This document shows positions 25,454 to 37,600 of a stretch of 64,000 nt of DNA, piece by piece; within the stretch, counting starts at the first letter, position 1, and the number at the start of each line of letters is the position of its first letter. Position numbers and translations under genes: made by a program. The stretch is from Brugia malayi (taxonomy: Eukaryota > Nematoda > Chromadorea > Rhabditida > Onchocercidae), in contig NW_025062477.1 of the NCBI RefSeq assembly GCF_000002995.4, positions 12,258,696 through 12,322,695 of the forward strand, in the 5' to 3' direction. Under the pieces are notes generated by a model that worked only from the letters and a program-made list of their open reading frames with translations, did no database searches and was not told where the DNA came from.

Positions 25454-25665
25454 AAAAAAAAAAAAAAAAAAAGAAAACAAACAAAAAAATTTGTACGTTA
25501 AAACGACGTAAAAAACGATACGTTATCTGCGAAAAATGAATCCTAACCTTACTTTGTTAATACTTAAAAGGACTGAAATTTTATATAGCAGAAGAGATAA
25601 CTCAAAAAAAAGAGAAAACAAAATATAAATGCATAAATCTACGCATATATTCCTGCATATACGTG

Positions 25666-25685
25666 TACGTATTTGCAAATACGTA
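25666..25685. promoter_or_regulatory. 20-bp perfect palindrome upstream of snx-3
   Basis: TACGTATTTGCAAATACGTA equals its own reverse complement. The centre, ATTTGCAAAT, resembles sites for POU or C/EBP-type factors, and the arms are TACGTA. It lies about 220 bases before the snx-3 start codon, within the putative outron or promoter. Confidence 0.6.
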
Positions 25686-27307
25686 TGTTATACATGCGTG
25701 ATAATGTTTACGTCACGGTGTGTATAAACGTACACATATTGCATTCAACCGTTTTGTAAACAAACATTGGTAAACATTCCATTCTCATCTTCTAAGTGAA
25801 AATTTCAATCATTAGTAAAAAATATTAGTAAAATTATTAGTAAAAACTAAAGAAAAAAAAAAAAAGTTTGACAAACTGTCGAAAGCTTATTAAACGTTAC
25901 TTCAAGAAAAAAAAAAAAGTTGGAAATAGTTTTTCTATTTATTATTAATTTTTGGTATTTGAATTGTTTATCACGAAAATAATTTTTTTTTTTTTTTACA
26001 AGAATATTGTGATCAAGAAAAAAACTTTTTTTAATGAAAAAAGTTTGCGTACAAGTGAAACTATTTATTACAATTACTGATATCAAATTTCGAGATGTGA
26101 TCGTGCAATTGATGTAAGTCCTATTTAAAGTGATAATTTACTTAGCTGTTGTGGTGGAGATAATTAGCAGACATCGGTGACACATTACTGATAAAAACCA
26201 TGTTGCAATACTGATAAGAAATGATTCAACACTTGGAAGAAACAAAAAGGAGACTTTTTATTTAACAATCTTAGTATTTTTTCCTAAATCAACAGATTAC
26301 CTTAGATCAGAAAACTGATTTTATCAAAATAATTTGCTGATTTTATAATATCAAAATAAAATCTCTTTATCAGTATAGCTCATCATGATCAATGCAACAT
26401 AACTCGTTGAATTATAAATAAAAATGGGTTTTCTGTTCATAGCATGATTAAATAAACTGGACAAGTATAAGGAATACGGTACAACCACTAAACATCAGCT
26501 ATCAAATCATTCCGCTAAGCAAGTTATTCATGATCGTTATCAGACTTGTATAATACATAATTACAAGATATTTAAAAAAAAAAGGAACATATAAAGGCCG
26601 AAAAAGGAAAGAAAATCTCACAACATTTGTTAATATCAAAGATAATAACTGGTTTTTAAATTGATACAATAAAAATTTCCTTACATCTATCTATATATTC
26701 GTTTAATATTCGAAATGAAAGTTAGTAGGAACATAAATCAATGTGAATAAAATTGAAAAAGGCCATAGCAAAATATTTCATAGCTTGGGAATGATTATGT
26801 TATGATGAATAATACTTTTCATTTCATTCATTCATTCGTTACGATGGCAATAAAGTAGCAATAATAGCTAACAGTGATAAGATGATAGAGTAAGGATAAA
26901 ATTTAGTAGTGATTAAGCAAATGATAAAATTGACGATTATCAAGCAAATGATACAATTAGTGTCAATTTCCTGTCAATTAGTGTGGTGATTTGTTTTATT
27001 AATTTGCCATATACTTTATCTTTCACATATAAATTTTATGCGTTTAAATTTTTTTTTTTTTTTTTTTTTTAAAGGAAGGAGAAAAAAATCAAAAACAAAA
27101 ATAAGTAAAAAAATTTAATTCAACTTCAAAATTACAAAAATTAAAATTGAACACGAATTATTGAACTAAAAATGATATTTCAACATAATACATAATATCG
27201 CTCTAATATTAAATAATTTTAGCTAACGAATCAGTCCATAAACATAGAAATGATAAAAACACGAAATATCATTTGGTGTAAATGTGACGAAAAAGAAAAA
27301 AGAACCA

Positions 27308-27331
27308 ACCGCGTTCAATTTATTTCGCGGT
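27308..27331. promoter_or_regulatory. GC-rich hairpin in the snx-3/vps-51 intergenic region
   Basis: ACCGCG and CGCGGT form a perfect 6-bp stem around a 12-base loop. CpG-rich 6-mers are rare in this AT-rich sequence. It lies about 650 bases before the vps-51 start; role unknown. Confidence 0.45.
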
Positions 27332-27944
27332 CTGTTAATCTGTCATAAAATGTGCGGCTGTGAAAATTTTCGGGATCAGTGATGTTTTTGATTGATTGAA
27401 CTATTGTAAAGTACGATTTTAAATCATATTTTATGTGTTTTTATGCATAACTGATTTTGAAATTGGTTTTATTTTCGGTGTATTACATTTTTTTTCCAAT
27501 TACTGTAAGTAATTGTTATACTTTTCTAAGAAATTATAATTATTATAATTGTTATACATATACACACACATATTTAGAGCAATTATTCCGTTAAATCTGT
27601 ACGAAAGCTATTGTACTGCTAGGATTGATTTATGTATTATCGTATCGTACATTTTACCAGTTACACTACTATTTGTTTTCAGATTTTCCTAATTATTTTA
27701 GTGATTATTTTGTCACCTACTGATTACTATCTATTTTGTAGTTCCAACTTGATTGGTGGTAATTTGTAGGTGAATGATTAGTTCATTATAAATTAGTGTG
27801 ACTGATATATGTCTGTGGCTGTAATTCTATTATCTAGTAGTTTAACTATATATTATATATTATTTATCCAGTAGTTTGAATATATAATTTATTAATTGTT
27901 AGATGCATTTTTGTATTTCGAATTAATACGAAATTAATTTTTTT

Positions 27945-27957
27945 TCCTTTTTTTTAG
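27945..27957 (+). promoter_or_regulatory. Probable trans-splice acceptor of vps-51
   Basis: A long T-rich run ends in TTTTTAG at 27957, leaving an 18-nt leader before ATG 27976. No upstream exon is seen, so a spliced-leader acceptor is likely. Confidence 0.65.
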
Positions 27958-27975
27958 GATTTTAAAAAACGAATA

Positions 27976-30900
27976 ATGAATAATGAAAAAGAAAATGAAG
28001 ACAAAGGTAACCCGTTGGATATTGGGTCGACAAATTTTAATAGTGAAGCATATCTGAGTGATTTATTTCGAAAGAAAAATTTGCATGAATTGGTTCAAAT
28101 CGAAGAAGATATGGTGCATAACGTTAGTCATTTGTGACTTTTAATTAATGTTATGAAAAGCCCAAAAGACTTTTTGAAGAGAAATTCAAGTTTTAGTTCT
28201 TTTAAAGTTTTGCTTTATTTCTTTAAATTTTCCATTGAATCAATGGTTTGATTATTTAGTTTTCTTTAGTATCTTATAGCAAACTTAGTACTATTTAGTA
28301 TTCTTGATCATTCCGAGTAACTTTTTAGGTTAGACAGCTTGATTCCAAAATGCAACAACTTGTTTACGAAAATTACAACAAATTTCTTACAGCAACAAGT
28401 ACTGTGAAGAAAATGCAAAATGATTTCATGGAAATGGGCCAGGTATGTTAAGCCTGAATTTAGTTTTTTCTTTTCTTTGTTTTCAACTATTTTCTAATAT
28501 TTGGGAATATTGTTTTGAGTTCTTTTTTTTTTGTTCGCGAATACTGAAGAGATATGTTTCCATTCATTTTAAATATGTTTTTTCTCGTTCTGATAGCTTA
28601 TCCATAAATTTCTTTACAATTTGTTGAGTAATGGATTTTGCTCTATAGTTAATGGGTTTCTGCTTTTAAGTCTGATTAAGTGAGAATTTAAATATTTCTC
28701 ACAATAGAAATTGAAAAATGAAAAATTGAATGAAGATAAAATTTTGAACTGTTAACACGTCATACTATGGCTGCATGATCTACTGCACATGTTGGTAGCT
28801 TTGAATTCTCCTTTGTTTTTATGGAAATATGGTGTGGAGTCTTTTTTTTTTTAACAAAAGAGGTTTCAACTTTTTTAATATAATGTTTACATTTATTCAC
28901 TTGTAAATTTCCTTTAGAAAATGGAGATTTTATCAAAACGAATGGGTAAAATAGCGGCATTGTCGAAAGATTTTTCTGCAGCATTCAGCAAACATCGTAC
29001 AAATGTCTCACAGCTCTCTGAAGCTAATAAAAAAGTGGAAGAATTGCAATTTTTGTTATCCTTACCACAAAAGTTACGAGTGAGTCATTTAGAGGTTTCT
29101 CTTCGATTTTCATAAATATTTCATCTAATGCTTAAACCTGCTCACGAAAAATATGAAGTTTTTATTTACTAGGCATTGGTCGAGCAGAAGAATTATGAAG
29201 AAGCAGTGCAAATTTATTTAAAGGCACAACCATCTCTTTTACTCTACAATGATATAGCTTCAATTTCTGATATATATAGTGAAGCAATTACTATAATGGA
29301 GACAGTTGAGGAACAGGTTAAGCATATTTCACTTACAATTTCAGATTTTGGAAATGTTCGTATTTGTTCATGAAAAGTTATATGAATTGATATTTTGGGG
29401 ATTAAATAAAATGATTTATTCAGGATTGGGAAATTTTTTTTTACGGTGATAGGATTTTGATTAAACAAGATGATATCTGGGAATATAATATATTTAGTCA
29501 TTTTTTTTCAGCAAATTTATATCCTTCTTTTAATTCTATTCTTGCCAATCACTAAATTATGTACATCATTTTAATATACCTTACTAATTATTTTTATAGT
29601 CTACTTTTTTTTTTTTTTAGCTGAAGCAAGTCGTCTTTGATTGTCTCATTTCATCTGATGAGCTTTCGGAAGCCATAAATTTACTCCTGAAGTTAGGCGT
29701 CCAGTCATCAACTGTTTACAATAATTTTCTTGAAAATTGCAAGCGTAATTTAACTGATCAGCTTACAGCAATGCGAACGCCGAAACAGGTCCATAAGAAA
29801 TTGATTTAAGAAAATTAATTTATGCTCAATACATATAGCACGTTTTTTCTTCATATATCTAAAATTTGTGGAAGTTCTATTTTGATGTTTATTTTAGAAT
29901 GCAACAGATGTTCTGGTTTTCGTGGATAATTATTGTAGAACCTTTTTAACCGATGTTTCATTGATCACAACAATAAGTCAGCGTTTTTTTTCGAATGAGG
30001 TTGAAATATATGTTTCAAATCTTTGTGCTTTTCATACTACGATAAAACTCATCGTTAATCATATTTTTAAAATGAAATAGTTTGACAACAAAAGCATGAA
30101 TGTTGAGAAAATGTGCTTCCAAAAATTTTTTGTGTTCAAAAAAAAAAACATTGATATTTTAATGAATTGAAAAAACAAAACAAATAATTTCTGTTTTAGG
30201 CAATGGATAGTTTAATTCAATTAATGGATTCATTAATGAATCAGTTTGAAGAAATTGTCAGAATGCGTTTTTTGGAAGAAACGGATGCTGCCGAATGTGC
30301 TATTGTTGTAAAGGCACTTGATCATTTTTATCGTTATATGTCATCGTGTGAGCTTATACTAGGTTAATTCTGAACTGCTTTTTATTTCTAATTTTTTTTA
30401 GCAGTTTTAATATTGCTCAAATCTTGTACTTCTTTCATCTTATAACAATAAAAAATAAGTATGGATATTATTTTAGCTTTTTACAGAAAATATTTAAAGG
30501 AATGTAATGAATTTATACTTTGGTTCACAAATTTTTTCTTTTTTTTTAAGGCACTGTTTATTTTCCACTAGATATTTCCATGTTAAAAATCGTTTCAAGG
30601 CATGAAATAGAATTTGCACAACGTCAAGTTGTGGAACATATTGGATCATCCTTGCAACAGGTTTAATTTCATTCTTTTTTTTTCCATAAATATTAATTTA
30701 GATTCATTACATTCTACATTCTCAAATAAGAAGAAAACATTATTTGTAACATAAGAGCATTTTAGATTCAAGATGAACTAACTTCATCGGAAACATCTTT
30801 TTCGAATACATCGGTGTTAAGTGATATAGTTTCACGTTTGGAACATTTCTTTCTTGTTCAAATAAGAACGGCTCTAGCATCTTTACTTTTTTTCACCGCT

Positions 30901-33900
30901 TCTGATACGACATTTTCATCACTTTATCAAGGTATTTTTCTTTTTTGTTTCTGGTTGCAAATCAATATATTTTTTTAACCTTTATTTTTTCATAATGCAT
31001 CAGAAGTGAAAAAAAAAAAAAAAAAAAAAAACGACACAGGGTAGCAAATATTGAATTAGTTCTCAGATAGGGATTTCTTCAGATGCAATTAAAATTAATA
31101 CTTCTTTAAACATTTGAATATAATAATACGTCTTGTTACTAAATTTAAGGCCTAGATGGTATCATGCAGAGAGTCCTTTCCTTGAATTTAAAAAAAACTC
31201 ATTAATTCTAATTATATTCAAAGAAATTCCTATCTGAGAATTATTTAAACATTTGCTACACTGTTTCTTCTTATTTAAATGAGCATTTAATTCATTCTAT
31301 ATTCTGATTAGGCTGAAATTTGTTTGTTATCGATTAATCGCGAATATTAAGTTTTATTTGGCAATTTATATATTTGATCGTTGGTGGGAATGTTTCAAGT
31401 TCTATGAATTTTTCATAATTCGTATTTGTATTTTCAGATCGATTTTCACTCCTTTTTGGTATTGATGTTCACGAATTATTGGTTGTAAAATCTTTGGATG
31501 AAATTGCTCAATTAGGTCTGAAATTCTGTGATGCTATGAGTCAAGCGACACCATCATTACCCGTTTTTTATTACGTTTTAGCACAATTTTTCACCAATAT
31601 CGAAAATCATTCGGTGGTTGATATTATGAATTTATGCCAAGAGCAATTCAGGTTCCCTAAATTTCATATTTTGATTTTTACTTAACTTCTTTTCCTAGTC
31701 TTTTTTCTCTTACTTTTCTCCCCAATTAAAACAGCACTGAAATTCATTATTCAAGTAATTGGCCACATTGACTTATAGTTTATAATGCATATTTTCTGCT
31801 GATATCATCCTCAGTAATGATTCATTTGTCATACTATCAGTCTGATATATTTTCTCGTATTTAAATTGAAGTGCAAAATAAAATAAATGAAAAGCTATTT
31901 TAAGATGAAGAGCTTAAAATATATGATCTTTTATCGAATACTGTTCATCTGTGATTACTAAACTATTCTTGGATACATTGAAGTCAAAAAAATCTAAAGA
32001 AAAAAATCATTTTCGACGTTAGTTGTTGAGCTTATCACCTTTAATTAATGCTTTAACAAAAATAATTAAGAAATGAAAAGGAACTTATTTTTAGATTGGT
32101 AACAGAACGAGAAAGAGGAAAAAATTCTCGATTAAGTTCGGTTGAGAATGTTAAGGTTCGCTTACGTACAACTGCTTATGAACTTCTGAAATACTATGTA
32201 TACTTTCAAGGAATTTATACTTCTGAGGTATGTTAAGAGTTTAAAAATTTTATGTGCTGTGTTAGGTATAGTGTATGGAAGAAATATGAAAGCGTATTAA
32301 ACTGTCTATGTTCTTTTTTTAGTGGAATATCTCCGGAAGATCTAGCGAGTCATTCTTCTAAATCTGTTTTCTAGAAATTATTCTTCTATTTACATTTTCA
32401 CGATCATAAAAAAAAAAAAAAAAAAAACTTTCGACTTTACATAGTTGAATTTCATTCTTTAAATTAACAACATATTCTTTGATGATGCTTACTTATATCC
32501 ATCAAATCTAATATTTTCATAATTTTAAGCTTAAGTGAGCATTGTTGGAGAAAAGGCTTTTACTAATCGAAGTATACGTATTCATTTTATGATATTTACA
32601 TGATTACTGACAATGTATTTATCACTTTTATATTTCTCTATTTTTTTCCCTACATTGAAAGATTAGAATTCATTTTGTTATGGTTCTGTATCCTTTATAT
32701 TTTGTTTTTAAGGTTTTAATACGTAGTATAGAATCTCAAGATTGGATAAGTTATGCCGAACCAACAGCAGTGCGATCAGCTGTAAAGTATTTTATCAATA
32801 ATTTAGCTTCCATCGATTCATCTATTAAAGTTTTTGTAAGTATTTTACAAAATACTCATATAAACATTTAATTATATTGTAAGAAATTATCAAACCATCG
32901 ATGATAATGTTGGAATATGACGTAATCGTTTTACTAAATCTTTATTAGTCCAAAGAATAAATAATGGAATGTTGTAAATGTAATCGAGCAATATTCATAA
33001 ATAACTTATCCGGAATGCAATAGTGCTATTTTTACGGATACGTGTTGACCTTTTAAATTAAATTTTTAATCATCATCATACAAAAATAGGAGTGTTTGTT
33101 TTCCGCTTACAAAAAATTTTTTTCTATTTGTTATGCTTTAGTTCGTCTTTGTTTTGTTTTTTTTTTTTTTTTTTTTTTTTGTTCGTTTTTCTTTAAATTT
33201 CGTTAAAACGATTTTGAAAAAAGAAAAAAATTTGCTAGGAACATAAATAGATATCGATTGAATTAAATAATTGGTTTAAAACTTTGTTGGCTAACATGTT
33301 GTCGTGTTTAATACGCGGTTTTTGAATTAATTCTAGTAATTTCAAGAAATTTTCAAAATTTTCTCTCAGATGGATGAAGGTACTCGTAAAGAACGATTGT
33401 TAGAAAACAGTTCATCTCGATCACATTCAAGGCAAACATTGGATACATGTTCAATCAGCTCAACACTGGATAAATTATGGTCTGAAAGGATAGATTTTTG
33501 TACAAATGTAGAAGTGCGTGTTTTTTTTTTTTGATAATAGAATTTTTGTTACCCTAAATTTTATAAAAATTAGGATAATTATGCATATATGAATGAGTAA
33601 AATAGGACAAAAGTGTGGAAAGATAGTAGAAAGTTAACTTTTAAAATGAAACATGAAGATTTTTAATAAAAATATTTATCATCAATCACATTAATCTGAA
33701 AGCCAACAAAAGTATTTGATTCCTTCTAAAGTATCTAATTACTTTGCATTATTGTGTATTATCAGTAAACAATTTTTAATTTCACATATTCAGAGAATTT
33801 TCATGTGGTTATTAATTGTTTTTTAATACCTTCAATTTGCAGTTCAATAGTATATCAATCTTGACTGCCATTATAAATGTTGCTTTGAAATGTTTCCTTG

Positions 33901-34263
33901 AATGCGTTCGACTACAAACATTTTCTGCATTTGGTTTACAACAAATTCAGGTTTTTTTTTTTTTGTTTTTTATAAAAAATTTTATTTCTTTTAAATAACA
34001 AATTAGTATGTATTTTGACGTGTGCATGATCAGAGAAAAATATTTTTAAATTTGACACATTTTATTTATATTGCATATGAAATTAAAATATGGATAATTG
34101 GCAGGTGGATTGTTGCTTTTTACGGCAGAATTTATGGCGCTATTTGTCAGACGAACAAATTGCGCTTTCGATAATCGATGAAATTGTTTCATCAGCTGTA
34201 CATCGTTCTGTACATCCAAAATTGATGGAGCCTACTACTGTTAAAGCCTTGTGTGATCGTTAA
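27976..34263 (+). CDS. vps-51: VPS51 (Fat-free/ANG2 homolog), GARP/EARP tethering subunit, complete
   Basis: VPS51 joins VPS52, VPS53 and VPS54 (GARP, trans-Golgi) or VPS50 (EARP, recycling endosome) to tether endosome-derived carriers. Fifteen exons: 27976-28122, 28329-28442, 28918-29079, 29173-29316, 29621-29788, 29898-29999, 30200-30362, 30551-30660, 30766-30931, 31438-31651, 32095-32227, 32713-32835, 33370-33513, 33843-33950 and 34105-34263. They join in phase to 718 residues (human 782). The family signature is near the N-terminus: [10 protein letters not shown], then [13 protein letters not shown] and VKKMQNDF (about residues 50-80), followed by a helical segment ending [12 protein letters not shown]. 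The C-terminus [15 protein letters not shown] matches the family's closing motif. Residues about 583-615 are a Ser/Arg-rich, likely disordered insert. All introns are GT-AG. Divergent from snx-3, convergent with CP1. Confidence 0.96.
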
Positions 34264-34666
34264 TGTTTAGTCTGATCGATAAAGAAAAAATTAAACAAAT
34301 TTGATCAATGAAGAAAAAGTTCGATCAAAAATTGCTTAATATAATTCCTTTATTAACATACTCTTACTTTTTCTTAGTGAAATGTTTGAATATATTGTAT
34401 GATACTGATTTAGTGTACCGCAATTTAGTGTATAAAAATGTAATTATGAAATTAGGTCTATTCGATAAATTTTTGTTCTCTCGAATTAAACTTATTAATT
34501 AAGCCTGGTTTAGCAATAGCTATAGAAGCAGTGCATTACTTTCACTAGAATATTATCCAATTTAAAGTATAAAAAAAGGAGCTATAGCAATTGTATCAAA
34601 AAGCAAAATTGTTTATTTTCATATTTTAAAAGAGTTTATTAATTAAGCTTATTTCAGTTTTATTGA
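34264..34666. other. Convergent 3' intergenic region (vps-51 / CP1)
   Basis: Holds the 3' UTRs of vps-51 (plus) and CP1 (minus), only 403 bases in total. A 64-codon plus-strand open frame at 34308-34502 has no splice context or recognisable similarity and is read as UTR. On the minus strand, polyadenylation signals follow the CP1 stop at once. Confidence 0.7.
34659..34664 (-). terminator. Polyadenylation signal AATAAA of CP1
   Basis: AATAAA starts two bases after the TAA that ends CP1 on the minus strand, and a second one follows at about 34633-34638. Such a short 3' UTR is compatible with the nearby convergent end of vps-51. Confidence 0.6.
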
Positions 34667-37600
34667 TTAACAATGACCACATGAATAGGCGCATTGTTCT
34701 CGCATAAAAATTGGTACCGTTTTACAAATTGATTCTTTTTCCTGAACCCATCGTTTACATGCATGACGTAAATCGTAACATGAACCAGCACTGCCATTAC
34801 CAAAACGATATTCTTGCTTGATAGTGTCTAAAAAAAAAAGAAAAGAAAAAAGAGAAAAAAATTTTTAATAAAATGTAGGAAAAGCAAAGGTTTTACTAAA
34901 TATTAGTATTAAAAAAATTTTGAAAGAGAAAAAAATGAAGAAAAGGAAAAGAAATATGAAAAAAAAAATTAGTAAGCATTGAAATTAACCAATAGAAATA
35001 GGAAAATAGAAAAAAAAATTTTTTTTGTTTAACAATTCATTTTTACTCTTTTTATTTTTGCTTTTACTGTTAGTTGTATCACTTCAAAGTATCTCTTTTT
35101 TCTTGGTTTATTATATCCTTTCTTTCTTTTTCGGAATGAGTTCGAACAGGAACATGGCGTATAGATATTATATTAGCAACAATAATAATAATAGTAATAA
35201 TAATGATAATAGTAATAATAACAGTAATAGTAAATAATAATAATGAACAGTAATAATAATAGTAATAATAGTGGTAATGATAGTAGCAATGATGACAATA
35301 ATGAATAATAGTAATAAACAATAGTAATAGTAGTAGTAATAACAATAAGAATAATAAATAATAATAATAATAATAATAATAGCAATAATAACAGTAAATA
35401 ATAATAACAATAATAATAATGGTGGTAATAGTAATACATAATAATAATAAAGTATTAGGTGATATTACGTATGTTGTTTGAAATCAATTTATTTCTTTTA
35501 AATTGATAAAATGGTAGTAAATATACACAGCGTAAATAATTTAAACATTAAAAAGATGAAAGAATAATTCGAAATGAAATGGAATTAATTCATAAAATAA
35601 AATAATATACATTTTTATGATATGTTAATATTATTTTTTCTTTTTCCTCATTGATGTGAAATTTTTGTTTTCTTATTTTTTATTTTTTTCTTAGATACAT
35701 TGAGTAAATGAAAAAACGATGAATAATAAAAATGAAAAAAAAAATATGCAATAAGGAATTATTTGAAAATTCATCGATTAACAAGAATTGATGAATTTTT
35801 AAACTAAATTCCATTTGATTTAATCTTTTTTTTTTTTCTTGGATTCCAAGTAAAAAGTATTGACAATTTATTTATTTTTATCTTTTAATTTTTTTTTCTT
35901 TTTGAAAATTGATTTGTTCGTTATGAAATAATTAAATCTAATTTTCAATTCTTTCCATTCTCTCTGTTCTTTCTCTTTTTAAAAAAAAAATTATATGCAT
36001 GGTTTCTTTTTCTTTTCAAAAAATTTTATTTCCTTGGATTTTATCGTTTATCCTTCATAAAAAGAAATGATATAATTTAAAAAAATGAAAAGATTTTTTT
36101 CTCTTTTTCCTTAAAATTTTTAAATTTTAAAAATAAATGTGTCATACATGTCATATAAAATGCATATTATTTTTTATATTAAAATGAAAAAATTGAAAAA
36201 ACAAAAATTTCTTTTTTATCTGAAATTTATAAATTAAAAAAAAAATAAATGTATTACACATATCAAATGTTATATTTATTATATATTTTACATATAAAAC
36301 AATATGATAATTTCAAATTACTCATTTCTAGCATAATAATAAGTTGAAATTTTGGAAATTCTTTTAGTACCATTAGTTCTGATAGCTTTACGATTTGCTC
36401 GTTCGATTACTGCATCAGCAACTACCCGTATACCTGCCCATGTCTCAGTTGCTGTTGGTATTAATTGTCGTTCATCGAGAATAAATCCATCCCAATCTTT
36501 AAATTTAAATCTTTATCAGTGTCAAAAAAAAAATAATAAAAAACGCTTCAGTGCAATTAAAAACTATTGATTAATAGTTTAATTAATAATAGTTTAAATT
36601 TTTCTGCTAATTAATGATAATTTTGTATCTAAAAATATTGTATTTGTAAATTTATTTCATTACTTATCGTTTATTTTTCATAAAAAGAAATGATATAATT
36701 AAAAAAATGAAAAGATTTTTTTCTTTTCCTTTAAAATTTTTAAATTTTAAAAATTAATAAATGTGTCGTACATATATATATATTTTAATTTACTAATAAT
36801 ATATTATCTAGAAATATTGCATTTATAAATTAATTTAATTAATTATTACTCATGTTTTTTATTTATTCTCTCATTTTTTTTAAGATTACTTTTGATGAAT
36901 GATTAAATGGTAAGTGAATTAATCATTAAGTAATTACAAAATTATTTAATGATGATTATTTTGATATTTATAATTTTAAAATTTTACTTTAACATTATTA
37001 TTACAAAATTTAACAAACAACAAAGCATACTTTTTTCATCGGGTCGTAATTCCAATAAGTAAACATATTTTATGCCTGCTGTTTGTTTTGCCCAATCTTC
37101 AGAGCCACCAGATGCTGGATCTAATCATAAATTTATCTATTCAACAAATAAAATATTATATAATTAATTTATTGTTTTCAAATGAAAAAAAAAAAGTTAA
37201 AAAAGAAAAATTAGGCAAAAAAAAATTTTTAATTATAGTAATAAATTCATAGAACTAAATAAATTCAAAAATTAAACAGAATTTAACAAATTTTTGTTTT
37301 TTTTTTTTTTTTTTTTTTTTAATGAAAATGTTTGTTTGTTTATTAATTGAATGAAAACAAAAAAATAAGCTAACACAATGTATCAGCTCCACTGCCAACA
37401 ATATATTTTGTACCATAAAGTTTGCTAAGTGCATCTGTTGCATTCTTACCAACTTTATACTTCAATAATAACAATTAATTACACAAAAATTAATAATAAT
37501 TTAACTTTTTAACATTTTAATTTCTTTCAAAATAATTAATAAAATCTGTAATTAAATTCATTTATGTATGTCTTTTTGATAAAGTTATATTTAATAAAAA

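Larger units (their letters stand above)
25446..27957. promoter_or_regulatory. Shared upstream region of divergent snx-3 and vps-51
   Basis: About 2.5 kb without a supportable exon; the longer open frames are poly-A/T artefacts. It must contain the promoters and outrons of both genes. Notable sites are a 20-bp palindrome at 25666-25685, a CRE-like TTACGTCA at 25708-25715, a poly-T run near 27049-27071 and a GC hairpin at 27308-27331. Confidence 0.7.

Noticed and set aside
35079..35439. Several overlapping poly-Leu/Tyr/Ile open frames
   Set aside because: Products of the AAT-type triplet repeat within a CP1 intron.
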